Shown one piece after another: positions 27,128 through 41,390 of a DNA stretch of 64,000 nucleotides. The notes under the pieces were generated by a model. That model was not told the origin of the DNA. It did no database searches and saw only the letters and a list, made by a program, of their open reading frames with translations. Within the stretch, counting starts at the first letter, position 1. Each line of letters starts with the position of its first letter. Source of the stretch: Odontesthes bonariensis (Eukaryota; Chordata; Actinopteri; Atheriniformes; Atherinopsidae); assembly GCF_027942865.1 (NCBI RefSeq), contig NC_134510.1, positions 27,879,163 through 27,943,162 on the forward strand, read 5' to 3'. Both the position numbers and the translations under genes were made by a program.

Positions 27128-28873
27128 TTTTGTTAGTTCGACTAATAATTGAGGCAGTCTGAATCTGATGCCAAATCATGCTAGTGTACTCTAAAGACCC
27201 TGCGAAACCTGGTATTCCTGCCTTCTGCACAGTAGTATCTATTAAGCTGTTATTTTCTAAATAACTAGCTAATCTCTGTGCAACTAAACCAAAGAAAATC
27301 TTACCCTCTACATTTAGGATAGAGATCATCCGGAACTGACTCAGGTCCGGGGACTCTTTCTCCTTTGGAATAAGAACGCCTCCTGCCCTACGCCATGCTC
27401 TAGGAATAACCTGTTTCTCCCAAACTATTCTAAATTGCCTCCACAAAAATCTTAGGACATCAGGTGCACTTTTATAAACCCGGTAGGGGACTCCATTTGG
27501 CCCTGGGGCCGACGAAGCCTTTGCACGCCTGACTACCTCCTCAAACTCCTTCCACCTAGGTGGTCTAACATCCATCTTATGAGGGATCTGTCCTAATGGT
27601 GGCATGTCAGGTGGAAAGCCTACTGCTCTACGCTGCTCAAGATCTGAATATGTATTTCTTAGATACTCTTCCACCTCTGACTTTGTTGCCTTAAGCTGCC
27701 CTCCCCTTTCCTGGTTAAACAAACCTTTAACAAACTTGAACCGGTCCCTGTAAAATGCCGTCCTTACATATTCTTTCTTCTTTCTCTTTTTCTTAATATA
27801 TTCAGCCCTTCTGAGTATTGCTAGCCTGCTTCTCAATTCTTCCTGCAAAACATTAATTCCCTCCCTCTCTTCTTCTGTAGCTCTTTTCCACTTATTTCTT
27901 AAATTTCTTCTTTCCTTAACCAATTTCTCCATCTCTTTTTGCCGTCTATACTCAACTAAAGGTACTCTTTCAACTCTCTTTCTATTTTGCACCCCAAATC
28001 TTTTTACACCATAGGAGTAAATTATATCTCCCATCTTCTCTAGCCTATGGCTTACATTTCCTCCTAACCTACCCAATATTATCGACAAATCTTTATTGAC
28101 TGCCTCCCATTCTTTATTGCTATTTGCCCTAGGCCACTTAACTCTAGCTTTCTGCTCCATATTTCTCTCTCTAACTGGCCTATTCACCTCAGTATCAGCT
28201 GCATCCCTTCTAAGAACCTCTTCCTCCACCTCCGTAGCTGTGTTATTGATATCCTTCGGACTGTGGTTTTCTACCTGCCGCTGGACTTCATCGGACTTAC
28301 TCGATTGACTTCTTAAAAAGTACTGATAGATACGGCCACACTGCCCTTCTTTTACCACACATCTCCTTCTTCCCTGATGCATTTTAAGGCCTCTAAGTGA
28401 TGTTACTTTCTGCAAGCCTCAAGGACAAACCGGGAGCATATTTCCCTCTGGCCTACCACTTTTATTTACGCTCTCTCTAATCTGAGAAATATTCTGGCCA
28501 GTTTTAGCTCTAGAGAATAGAGCTTCATTGAGTCACATCTCCACCTCGTAGTCATGTTCATTCCAGTGTCAGTTACCATGTAGTCTGCCTGTGAGTCATC
28601 TTCGGCCCCTGCTCTCGCTGACTCTAGGGGTGTTCTCTTTAATCTACTTGTAACTTATGCTGGTTGTAACAAAGCTTCTAGGCCTCGCTACTGCTGCCAT
28701 GGATTACTAGCCCATGGCAGCACCTTTGGGGTCTTTGCCTCCTGTCAGCTGTCTTTCCAATCTGTCACATGGTCTTTCCCTTGTTGTCAGCTGCCCTATT
28801 CACAACAGTCACTAGCTAGGCTAGATTTGGATTTAAGGTAAACACAAGAAACTTGTGCTGAAGAAAAAAAAAA
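27128..28873 (-). mobile_element. R2/NeSL-type LINE, 3'-truncated
   Basis: A 434-codon open frame on the minus strand (28415-27111) starts with a C2H2-like finger remnant (SLRGLKMHQGRRRC), continues through a long basic helical region (YIKKKRKKKEYVRTAFYRDR) and enters the reverse transcriptase: SSAPGPNGVPYRVYKSAPDV, RRAGGVLIPKEKESPDLSQF, ISILNVEGKIFFGLVAQRL. It stops before the YADD box. No RT palm end or restriction-like endonuclease remains. The 5' part with about 450 bp of leader is kept while the 3' half is missing, which is the reverse of usual LINE truncation. A deletion that also removed 363 bp of flanking unit sequence explains this. Clade assignment is from remembered motif layout, not a search. 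Confidence 0.75.
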
Positions 28874-29133
28874 CAGATATCAATGCTGCGTACAGCAGTG
28901 GCACTTTAAAATGTAATAACTCATTTCGTGAATACACTGGTTTTCAAAAGTCTGTATGTAATGAATGTTTTTCTACAGGCATGTAACTGAGCCTTTTGTT
29001 CTGTGCTGTCATTGTAAAATATTTGAGTCAAAGCCTGTTGGAAAACTAAGACAGAGACATAACCAATTTAAGAAACAAATGTGAGTTTAGGTTTAAGATG
29101 TTATTTATTTGTATGGAAAATGCCTGCACATTA

Positions 29134-30516
<1,383 letters not shown>

Positions 30517-30564
30517 GGTTGCTGAATGATCCTGTTGATGAGAGGACTTCATATCCAGCCCTCG

Positions 30565-30572
30565 TAAATATA
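30565..30572 (-). promoter_or_regulatory. TATA-like box of T4
   Basis: Minus strand reads TATATTTA where T2 and T3 have TATATATA, at the same spacing from the ATG. One substitution weakens the match slightly. Confidence 0.55.
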
Positions 30573-31150
30573 GTAAGGTAGCTCTCTGTTTGCCAAGCGA
30601 AAACACCTCCCACTGTTATCTTTGACCAATCAGCATCCTGGATAAAATGTCCTGGATGCTGGAAAGACAAATATTTCTTGGGCTGAGTGTTGATCTGTAG
30701 AAGCATGTGAAATTATATACAAACTATATATAAACTTCTAGAAGTAGATTAAATGTATGTGTAAAAATAGAATAGTAATGTACATGCACTGTAACAATTA
30801 TGTGCATTTCTGTAAAGTAACAATTCATATTACATCTACTTATTGATCTCTAATTACATACTGACTGTATATATTGTGTATATTTATCTTTTTTCTTGGC
30901 ATTCTTGCATTAGTTGACATAAAACTGAGAGAACAATTGTAGCAATGTCTTTTATATGGAACAACACATCAGGAACAAAATGTAAAACTTACAGTATTCA
31001 TCAACCTTGACATGTAGCTCAGCAGATGGCACGTTTCACAATCAGAAGTGCTGAGTCTAACTACCCAACCCACGTGTTCATACTGTAGATCAGCTACTGG
31101 GTGTGTTGATTCAGCAATTAGAAAAGAATATTCAAAAATTATATTTTACT

Positions 31151-31600
31151 TTATTTAAAATCTGCCCTCAGGACGTAATTTTCATCAAGTAAAATTCGGG
31201 CAAGCTTAACATTCCCAGTGTGAAAAGTGATATTGAAGTGATTTTGCATGGCAGTGATCAGATAAATCCCTTTTGTTCTCAATACCCCACCATTTTTGCA
31301 CAGTCTACAAACTCCGGAAGTTTTGAGGTATGTTAAAACTGTGTGTGCATGTGGTATTTTACTACAGTAATTCAAATCAACCTCTTCTTTCCCCTGAAGC
31401 CCTCTAGTCTGGCTCCATTTTTTTTCTAATAAAACCAACACTTTTTCCAAGGATTCCAAGCATATCACATTCGGACTACTAAGATTAACCCAGCAGGACC
31501 TAAATCTTTGTCTAACAAATGATTCTATAACCTGATCAACTTTCATAAAACATAAAACTGTCCACCAAAAACTTTTATTTTGAAACTTTTGAAGAAACAA
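31151..31600 (-). other. 149-codon open frame of unknown status
   Basis: The frame begins MFLQKFQNKSFWWTV and includes PHAHTVLTYLKTSGVCRLCK. It lies mostly in 31186-31735, sequence absent from units 1 and 2, so it belongs to inserted or older DNA. I recognise no family and see no promoter, splice site or poly(A) signal that supports it. It could be a piece of an unknown transposon or chance. Confidence 0.2.
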
Positions 31601-31734
31601 GAAACATAAAATTTACAAAATTTAAGGACATTTTTTTTAATTTCTGAATTTGCCCTTATTTTTAATCATTACTCTTTAAATACAATGTAATTGGACATTG
31701 GTCTTGGAAAGTATCTCACTTCATGCTTGAGACA

Positions 31735-31945
31735 TAAATGCAGAAATACAGTGAATTAGGTCATGAAGACGTTTAATCCATCACAAAGCTGACATACATA
31801 ATATTTATAAATCATTATTATTGATATTGAGTGAAGGCATATGAGGTTGGAACAGAACAGTATAAGGAGTTTACAAGCAGTAACGACAAGCAGCCATAAA
31901 ATCAGCCATACCAGGAGTCAAAGTGGCATTTTAGTATGGTGACAT
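31735..31945 (+). repeat. Dispersed duplicate of the block at 40225-40445
   Basis: About 210 bp (TGCTTGAGACATAAATGC through CCAGGAGTCAA) recur in the same orientation downstream of T5, where they lead into an orphan trypsin last exon. Here the similarity stops before any exon. It marks a breakpoint of the rearrangement that produced T5. Confidence 0.75.
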
Positions 31946-32009
31946 GCAGCAGAACACGATTCAAACTGTAGTTTTTACCACTTAAGTAAAACATGTTTCT
32001 CTATAGCTA

Positions 32010-32010
<1 letters not shown>

Positions 32011-32070
<60 letters not shown>
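32011..32070. repeat. (TA)n microsatellite
   Basis: About 29 uninterrupted TA repeats. Confidence 0.95.
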
Positions 32071-32076
<6 letters not shown>

Positions 32077-33205
32077 GTATATTTTACAGAAAGAAGCTTC
32101 ATCCTTCACATGTGAATCCTGTTTTCAGGTAATAGTTACTGAGAAGCAAACAGGTGTGAGATACTGTGTTCAAACACATCTAAATATAGAGGTGATGTAT
32201 CCCAATGCAATCTGACCAAAAAGAACACAACGTTTAACAAATAAGTACTAAATCCAAGTCTTAGATCAAATAAAGGTGACCACTCTATGATCATAAAAAG
32301 TGATTGAAAGAATATGAGCATATATACAGCATATATATGAGTTTTCTAATAGGTTTTTAAAATGCTAATATTAATAAATTTACTACAGGCACTGAATGGA
32401 CGGTAGCAAGATAGCAGGAATAGAAGATGCATTACCAATGCATTAATCATTTAAAAAATTAACTGGTCTTGCTATCTCTGAAATATTCAAATCAAATCAC
32501 ATCAAATCAAATTTATTTATATAGCACATTTCATGTACAAACAATTCAAAGTGATTTACATAAAATAAAAGCATTGCAGCAGGGAGTGAAAGAAGCATTA
32601 AAATACATAAAAGAATATAAAGAGAAACAAATAAAATAATATAAATGAATTTAAAAAGAAGCAACAGTCAAGATAAGTTAAAAGATACCGTGCAGATTTC
32701 ATGCATAGACACATGAGAAAAGAAATGTCTTTAACCTGAATTTAAAAATGTCTACATTTGGTGAAAGTTTAATCTCAACTGGCAGTTTGTTCCACTTGTT
32801 TGCAGCTAAATGCTGCTTCTCCCTGTTTAGTCTGGACTCTGGACTGGACCAGCTGACCTGAGTCCTTGAATCTAAGAGCTCTGCTGGTTTTATATATATC
32901 ACAGATGTATTTTGGGCCTAAACCGTTCTGGGATTTGTTAACCTTCAGCAGACTTTTAAAATCTATTCTGTGACTGACTGGAAAAGTAAAGATTTTAAAG
33001 CTGCTGTGATGTGTTCTGTTCTCTTAGTCCGAGTTAAAACTCTAGCAGCCGCTGCTGAAAGTCAGATCTGAGTCTATCAACACTCTGAGGTTACGAACTT
33101 GGTCAGTGATTGTAAGGTCCCGAGTCTCAAGATATTTACCAACGCTGACCCTCTTCTCTTTGCTACCAAACAGAATGATCTCAGTTTTGTCTTCATTTAA
33201 TTGCA

Positions 33206-33334
33206 GAAAATTCTCTCTCATCCAGGTGTTTACTTCCTCCAGACACTGACACAGTACGTCTGCTGGGCTGCAGTCGTCCGGTGACAGAGACACATAAAGT
33301 TGTGTATTGTCTGTATAACTGTGATAATTGATGT
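33206..33334. repeat. Left 129-bp target-site duplication of the Rex3-type insertion
   Basis: This stretch of L2 sequence recurs at 35763-35891 with one mismatch by eye (GTACGTCTG against GTACTTCTG), and the two copies bracket the Rex3-type element exactly. Confidence 0.9.
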
Positions 33335-35762
33335 CCCTCGTCCTGCTGGGAGACTTCAATGCTCACGTGGGCAATGACAGTGAGACCTGGAGGGGCGTGA
33401 TTGGGAGGAACGGCCCCCCCCGATCTGAATCAGAGTGGTGTTTTGTTGTTGGACTTCTGTGCTCGTCACGGACTGTCCATAACGAACACCATGTTCAGGC
33501 ATAAGGGTGTCCATATGTGCACTTGGCACCAGGACACCCTAGGCCGCAGCTCGATGATCGACTTTGTGGTTGTATCGTCGGACTTGCGGCCGTTTGTCCT
33601 GGACACTCGGGTGAAGAGAGGGGCGGAGCTGTCAACTGATCACCACCTGGTGGTGAGTTAGCTCCGCTGGTGGGGGAGGAAGCCGGTCAGACCTGGCAGG
33701 CCCAAACGTATTGTGAGGGTCTGTTGGGAACGGCTGGCGGAATCCCCTGTAAGGAGAAGTTTCAACTCCCACCTCCGGCAGAGCTTCAACCATGTCCCGA
33801 GGGAGGTGGGGGACATTGAGCCCGAATGGGCCATGTTCCGTGCCTCCATTGTTGAGGCGGCCGACCGGAGCTGTGGCCGTAAGGTGGTCGGTGCCTGTCG
33901 TGGCGGCAATCCCCGAACCCGCTGGTGGACACCAGTGGTGAGGGAAGCCGTCAAGCTGAAGAAGGAGTCCTATCGGGCCTTTTTGGCCAGTGGGACTCTG
34001 GAAGCAGCTGATGGGTACCGACAGGCCAAGCGGAACGCAGCCTCGGCGGTTGCTGAGGCAAAAACTCGGGCTTGGGAGGAGTTCGGGGAGGCCATGGAGA
34101 ACGACTTCCGGACGGCCTCGAGGAGATTCTGGTCCACCATCCGGCGGCTCAGGGGGGGGGAGCGGTGCACCGTCAACACCGTGTATGGTGAGGGCGGGGC
34201 TCTGCTGACTTCTACTAGGGACGTCGTGAGTCGGTGGGGGGAATACTTCGAGGGCCTCCTCAATCCTATCGACACACCTTCCGATGAGGAAGCAGAGTTG
34301 GGGAGCTCGGACGTGGGACCTCCCATCTCTGGGGGTGAGGTCGCCGAGGTGGTCAAAAAACTCCTCGGTGGCAAGGCCTCGGGGGTGGATGAGGTCCGTC
34401 CTGAGTTCCTCAAGGCTCTGGATGTTGTGGGGCTGTCTTGGTTGACACGCCTCTGCAGCATCGCGTGGACATCGGGGGCAGTGCCTCTGGACTGGCAGAT
34501 TGGGGTGGTGGTCCCCCTCTTTAAAGGGGGGACCGGAGGGTGTGTTCCAACTATTGGGGGATCACACTCCTCAGCCTCCCTGGTAAGGTCTATTCGGGGG
34601 TACTGGAGAGGAGGATCCGACGGATAGTCGAATCTTGGATTCAGGAGGTGCAGTGTGGTTTTCGTCCTGGCCGTGGAACAGTGGACCAGCTCCGTAGGAT
34701 CCTGGAGGGTGCATGGGAGTTCGCCCAACCGGTCTACATGTGTTTTGTGGACTTGGAGAAGGCGTTCGACCGTGTCCCTCGGGGACTCTTGTGGGGGGTG
34801 CTCCGGGAGTATGGAGTGCCGGACTCCTTGATACAGGCTGTTCGGTCCCTGTATGACCGGTGTCAGAGTTTGGTCCGCATTGCCAGCAGTAAGTCGGACA
34901 TGTTTCCTGTGAGGGTTGGACTCCGTCAGGGCTGCCCTCGGGTTTCTGCTTTTTGCGGACGATTTGGTTCTGTTGGCGTCCTCAGGCCGTGACCTTCAGC
35001 TCTCACTGGAGCGGTTCGCAGCCGAGTGTGAAGCGGCTGGGATGAGAATCAACACCTCCAAATCCGAGACCATGGTCCTCGGCCGGAAAAGGGTGGAATG
35101 CCCTCTCCGGGTCGGGAATGAGATCCTTCCCCAAGTGGAGGAGTTCAAGTATCTCGGGGTCTTGTTCACGAGTGAGGGACGAATGGAGCAGGAGATTGAC
35201 AGACGGATCGGTGCGGCGTCTGCAGTGATGCGGGCTCTGCACCGGCCCGTCGTGGTGAAGAAGGAGCTGAGCCAGAAGGCGAAGCTCTCGATTTACCGGT
35301 CAATCTATGTTCCTATCCTCATCTATGGTCACGAGCTGTGGGTAGTGACCGAAAGAACGAGATCGCGAATACAAGCGGCCGAAATGAGTTTCCTCCGCAG
35401 GGTGTCTGGGCTCTCCCTTAGAGATAGGGTGAGAAGCTCGGTCATCCGGGAGGGGCTCGGAGTAGAACCGCTGCTCCTCCGCATCGAGAGGAGTCAGATG
35501 AGGTGGCTCGGGCATCTAGTGAGAATGCCTCCTGGACGCCTCCCCGGTGAGGTGTTCCGGGCCCGTCCCACTGGGAGGAGGCCCCGGGGAAGACCCAGGA
35601 CACGTTGGAGAGACTATGTCTCTCGGCTGGCCTGGGAACGCCTCGGGGTCCCCCCAGAAGAGCTGGAGGAAGTGGCCGGGGACAGGGACGTCTGGGTCAC
35701 TTTGCTCAAGCTGCTGCCCCAGCGACCCGATCCCCGGACCAGCGGAAGATGATGGATGGATG
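33335..35762 (+). mobile_element. Rex3/RTE-type LINE, 5'-truncated, young
   Basis: Begins inside the APE-type endonuclease ([20 protein letters not shown], then [20 protein letters not shown]) and continues through the reverse transcriptase: KASGVDEVRPEFLKALD, VQCGFRPGRGTVDQL, CFVDLEKAFDRVPRGLLWG, FADDLVLLASSGRDLQLSL. The C-terminal block is MRWLGHLVRMPPGRLPGEVF and [20 protein letters not shown], ending [10 protein letters not shown]. It closes with the GGATGGATGG tail. There is a deletion of about 100 bp between RQGCP and LLFADD, plus a frameshift near 34540. The 129-bp target duplication with one mismatch implies recent arrival. Family name rests on remembered RTE/Rex3 features. Confidence 0.9.
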
Positions 35763-35891
35763 GAAAATTCTCTCTCATCCAGGTGTTTACTTCCTCCAGA
35801 CACTGACACAGTACTTCTGCTGGGCTGCAGTCGTCCGGTGACAGAGACACATAAAGTTGTGTATTGTCTGTATAACTGTGATAATTGATGT
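35763..35891. repeat. Right 129-bp target-site duplication of the Rex3-type insertion
   Basis: Second copy of the L2 target sequence. Beyond 35891 the L2 reading continues (TTAAAATTCTGCAATATCGG), which confirms this side as the uninterrupted continuation. Confidence 0.9.
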
Positions 35892-36407
35892 TAAAATTCT
35901 GCAATATCGGACCCAAAGGGAGCATATACAAGTTAAACAGAAGAGGTCCAAGAATTGACACCTGGGGGACTCCACAAGTCATGGCCACTCACTCAGATTC
36001 ATAGCTGCCAAATGTAACAAAATAACTCCGGCCTTCTAAGTAGGACCTGAACCAGTTAAGGACCGCTCCAGAAAGTCCAACCCAGTTTTCCAGCCTGTGC
36101 AACAGGATTCTGTGATCTACAGTATCAAACGCAGCGCTGAGGTCCAACAGAACCAGGACTGAAACATTACCAGAATCAGTATTCAACCTAATGTCGTTTA
36201 ACACTTTGACCAGAGCTGTTTCAGTGCTGTGATGACGTCTGAAGCCTCATTGAAAGTTATCAAGACTTTCACTTTCATTCAGAAAGCCGTTGAGCTGGTT
36301 AAATACAACTTTCTCAATAATCTTGGATATAAAAGAGAGATTAGAGACAGGTCTATAGTTGTTCATCATAGAGGCGTCTAGAGTTCTCTTCTTTAGGAGT
36401 GGCTTAA

Positions 36408-38114
36408 AGATGAACTGAAACGAATGTTCATCTATCATTCAAATGAAATTTTTGTCTTTTTCTAAAACCATCAATCCAACTTGAACTAAATTTTCCGGGC
36501 ATAACTTGTTAAAACGGCCATTTAAAAGTGTGAATTATGTGGCCTTTGGTGCGAAATTGGCCACATGACCGTGACGTCATAGGGTTGACTCCCTTATTTG
36601 CTAGTATGGCTGGCTGTGAAAACAACATACATTTGATGGACTTATATCTCATAAAGGAAACAAAATTCTAATACAAACATCAGCAGGTCGAAAGAACACA
36701 CCTCTAACATTATGTGGAAAAACTTTCGTTGAATTTAAGCCACACAAATCGATTTAATATCTATATTGTAGAGGCTCTCTGCATCTCCCGTATGGGTAAT
36801 GGAAATGAAAGTTACCATTTTCGGCACAGGATCGGCGGGCACAAAACAGCCATCGCTCCTACTACACGCTGATTATTATTAAGATGCTATCAATCAAATG
36901 ACACAATAGTGTATGTTTGCTGTGGTAAACTGGAAAAGATTTGAACATGCCGGTTTCGCAGATATGGCATTCTGCTGCGCTGTCTTTGACACGTTGAAAC
37001 CTAACGAAGGGGCACTTTGAAATCCAGCCACTTAAAAAAAACGTATGTGATAATAACATGGTTTTAATGTAAGCTTAATAAACAATGGCGTGGATTAACG
37101 GGTCGGAGATCCTCCAGTGCGCGGCCCCATCTGCGGATCCTCACGGGTCGGCGGCAGGGAGGTGGGCACCCGGCCTTGGCACGACTGACAGCAGCCATCG
37201 GTAGGACTGATCCACGGAGCCTCGGATGTGTAGCCGGCGCAATCACCGGAGAGACCAGCCAGCAGATGGCGAGCGTTGTTGGTGGAGGGCAAAGCCAGGT
37301 GGGCTTTCAGCCGGCATATTACTCCACCTCTCTTTCCACGTCTTCTGCGACGGCTGTTGCGTGGCAACCGACCAGGTAGATGCCATAGGTAAGAGGGTAC
37401 AGACGCCAAAACAGGTGGCGGTGGCTTTGTCTGATCGTTGACGGGATCGATATTATGTCCACAGAATCTCTGATTTTCAAGAGACTCAGGCGATCATGCA
37501 TCAGTAGCGATGAAAACGATAAAAACATGACAAAACACAAAAAAAAGCTAGCAGAGGTAGACGGCCAGCCACTCACAACGTCGCCAAATTATAGCTGGAT
37601 ATGTGTGTAGACCGAAGAGCAGAGCGAGCAGTCCCCTGCTTCCGAGCAGCAAACACCGTAACAGGTGCAGCTATCGGCAGGCGGCAGCAGGCCATGATAC
37701 GATCCACCGTGCTCTTGTCTTTGCCTTCTCCTTGTCAGCCTCAGTTCCAGTATTTTTTAGTTTGGGAAACATGTGCAGAGAGATGCCTTCAGTGAAGCTG
37801 TTATTTTTGCAACTAACACCATTTGGCCCTCCAGCAACACAATATTTTCCACCGTGCTTTGATGTCTTAGCCATAGATGCGGCCATTACAGTTAGACTAC
37901 CAGAACTTCTGTGTCAACCCTATGATGTCACGCATAAAAAAATGAATTCGCACAAAAAGACAAAATGTGGCTCCTTTTGAGCCCGTTTTAACATGACTTC
38001 CCGGATAAATTATTCTCCAGACAATATCTCATTTTAATCGCAAGGCTTGGAACCTTTAGAATCAGCAGCAAAAACTGTGAAATTCCAACAATTAAAATTC
38101 GTTTCATAAGTCCT
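36408..38114. mobile_element. Kolobok-type TTAA transposon with a THAP-domain fragment
   Basis: A 1707-bp insertion flanked by TTAA on both sides (36404-36407 and 38115-38118), placed exactly within L2 sequence that reads continuously when it is removed (GGAGTGGC-TTAA-TGGCAGC). Its ends are inverted repeats: AGATGAACTGAAACGAATG on the left, complement of AGGACTTATGAAACGAAT on the right. On the minus strand, 37886-37671 encodes MAASMAKTSKHGGKYCVAGG and CKNNSFTEGISLHMFPK, then RARWI. This is the N-terminal part of a THAP zinc finger (C2CH family), as found in Kolobok and P-type transposases. The remaining transposase is not recognisable, so it looks non-autonomous. Confidence 0.8.
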
Positions 38115-38431
38115 TTAATGGCAGCTGTCTTTGTTGACTTGGGAAAAATGCCTGATGCCAGTGAGCTGTTAACTATTTGTAGGAGATCACTTTCTACTGA
38201 GGTATTAAGAAGAGATTGTTTGCCAGTAATGAAAAGATAAAAAATAATTTATACAAGAGCCAAAATAAAACACATTAATGCTTTCCCATGCAGTTTTCCA
38301 AATTTGGTGGAAAAAACATCCATATCTTATCTTACAAATAATTCTCGTGCCTCCAACACCTTGATTGGTTTGATTGGTCCTTGGCCGACCAATAAGGACT
38401 CTCAGAAAGTAAGGGCAGCTCTGTCTGTGGG

Positions 38432-38437
38432 TATAAA
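38432..38437 (+). promoter_or_regulatory. TATA box of T5
   Basis: TATAAA, 49 bases before the T5 ATG's preceding base and in a sequence context unlike the T2-T4 promoters. Similarity to T4 begins only at about 38449, inside the 5' UTR, so T5 uses a different core promoter. A GATTGGT/ACCAAT cluster lies just upstream (38362-38395). Confidence 0.65.
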
Positions 38438-38485
38438 TTAGGGCTGCAGATGAAGTCCTCTCATCAACAGGATCATTCAGCAATC

Positions 38486-39884
<1,399 letters not shown>

Positions 39885-39957
39885 TAATGTGCAGGCATTT
39901 TCCTTACAAATAAATAACATCTTAACAATCTACACAATCTCCCTGGAGATTTGTCAA

Positions 39958-40045
39958 CCCCAGCGTTTATGTTTATGTTTATGCATTTAGCAGAAGCTTT
40001 TATCCAAAGCGACTTACAAATGAAAAATGTAACATTACAGCTAAC
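39958..40045 (-). repeat. SINE/LINE tail fragment
   Basis: TTTAGCAGAAGCTTTTATCC and AAAGCGACTTACAAATG are the complement of the tail seen in the SINE at 49865-50095 (AAGTCGCTTTGGATAAAA). Only the tail remains. Confidence 0.55.
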
Positions 40046-40224
40046 ATCAAAGCCAACAATAACAATAACCCACATAGAAAGAAACCACTAGTGCGACTCT
40101 GTCAGAGGTGACAGGGGTGACAGTGTAGAGAAAGAGGGAGGTACAGAAAGATAAAGTGCATTAGAGGGGGTAGGGAAGTACAGGGTAAGTGCTAGGATAG
40201 GAGATATTCTCTGAAGAGCTGCTT

Positions 40225-40445
40225 GAGACATAAATGCACAAATACATTGAATCAGGTCTTGAAGATGTTTAATCCATCCAATTTCTATACCCTCTTAATC
40301 CGTTGGTCGGGTCGCATTTATAAATCATTATTATTGATATTGAGTGAAGGCATGTGAGGTTGGAACAGAACAGTATAAGGAGTGTATAAGCAGTAAGGAC
40401 AAGCAGCAAAAATCAGTCATGCCAGGAGTCAATATGCCATTTTAT
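40225..40445 (+). repeat. Dispersed duplicate of the block at 31735-31945
   Basis: Same orientation as the 31.7-kb copy, with a 30-40 bp unrelated insertion near 40280 (CCAATTTCTATACCCTC). It runs directly into the orphan trypsin exon at 40452. Confidence 0.75.
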
Positions 40446-40451
40446 CTGTGG

Positions 40452-40499
40452 GTCTGCATCTTCAACGACTGGCTGGGGGAGACCATGTCCAGCTGCTAA
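40452..40499 (+). pseudogene. Orphan last exon of a sixth trypsin gene
   Basis: Exactly 48 nt, the size of exon 6 in T1-T5, reading VCIFNDWLGETMSSC then TAA. The residues differ from T5 ([15 protein letters not shown]) and T1 ([15 protein letters not shown]), so it is a separate paralogue and not a copy of either. The expected acceptor AG is GG here. No upstream exons are found between T5 and this point. AATAAA follows at 40583-40588. It is the surviving 3' end of a gene lost by deletion or rearrangement. Confidence 0.8.
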
Positions 40500-40604
40500 G
40501 TGATCCAATCAAAGTTGATCAGTCAAGCAGCTCAACATATTCAGCTGTTTATGTTCCATTTGACATATTGAACACAATGACAAATAAACCATTCAAAGCA
40601 GAGT

Positions 40605-41390
40605 ACACACTTAAAGTAACACCCTTTTGTCAAACTTAATTAGTTAATTGGATGTGACAGGTGAACTCTAGTGACCCCTGATCATGTGTGTGTGTGTGTG
40701 TGTGTGTGTGGGGGGGGGTGTTAGGGGAGGAGTTATGGGGAGGAGTTTAGAGGAGAGTGGTGTTAGGGTTGGAGTTATGTCTAAATATTTATTGAGTGTA
40801 TAAATGAAAGATTGTTTAATTACAGAATAGGGAAAGTTTAATTTTTAGGAGCAAAGCTGACAACATTTTAAGTATCCTATGAGTCGGGACTATGAGTTAC
40901 GAAAAAATAGCTGTTTGGCAGCTTTGCAGACTCTCATATAATATAATAAAGTAATTAGGTCATGTATAACCCGTGACTTTGAGATGATAGAAGGGTGGAT
41001 GGGTTTAAGAACAATAGTTGATTGGTAACATCGCTGATCCTCACCCCCTTAAAGGTTTGTTATTTTCAGAATAGAAAGAAAAAAAATGACCCGAGGGTAA
41101 TAAGGATATCCTATGGGTTATGCACCACTCTCCTCTAATCAACTAACTAATCAAGTTAGTATATTAGGAGGGGGCTGCAGCTATGGGTGTTGGGGGAAAT
41201 AACTAAATGATGAGTGTATAAATGAATGAATGGTTCATTTCAGAATAGAAAAAGGTTTGTTTAGGGTATAATTTGCCAGCATTTGCCAACTTCAGAGATT
41301 TTCTACCAGTAATGTGACGCAGTGTTACTGATCTGGTAAAAAGTCTGGGGAAACCTCTTCCGAGTTTGGGGTCGATTCATATAGTTAGGC
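40605..41390 (+). repeat. Left terminal inverted repeat of the 9.6-kb element
   Basis: Uninterrupted arm. It includes a (TG)n-(G)n tract at about 40686-40718. Its uninterrupted reading through CTCCTAAAAATTAAAC (as complement) and GGATGTGACAGG gives the empty sites of the L2 and SINE insertions in the other arm. Confidence 0.85.

Larger units (their letters stand above)
32487..38205 (-). mobile_element. L2-type LINE copy 1, split into three by nested insertions
   Basis: Minus-strand LINE with the tail AAATCAAATTTATTTATATA (complement of the usual ATAAATTTGATTT end) at 32487-32590. Coding pieces read KWNKLPVEIKLSPNVDIFK (32.7-32.9 kb), [20 protein letters not shown] (about 33.3 kb) and DLSAAFDTVDHRILLHRLEN (36.0-36.2 kb). 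It is interrupted by a Rex3-type LINE (33335-35762) and a Kolobok-type element (36408-38114). It also carries an internal deletion near 33058 and is 5'-truncated at about 38205. It is close in sequence to copy 2 at 47-49.4 kb. Confidence 0.85.

Noticed and set aside
31980-32080. The (TA)n tract as a replication origin or CRISPR-like array
   Set aside because: It is a plain dinucleotide microsatellite. The window is nuclear eukaryotic DNA and no spaced repeat array exists in it.
37064-37409. GC-rich ORFs inside the Kolobok-type element as transposase
   Set aside because: They show no catalytic motif or domain I can recognise; only the THAP fragment is supportable.
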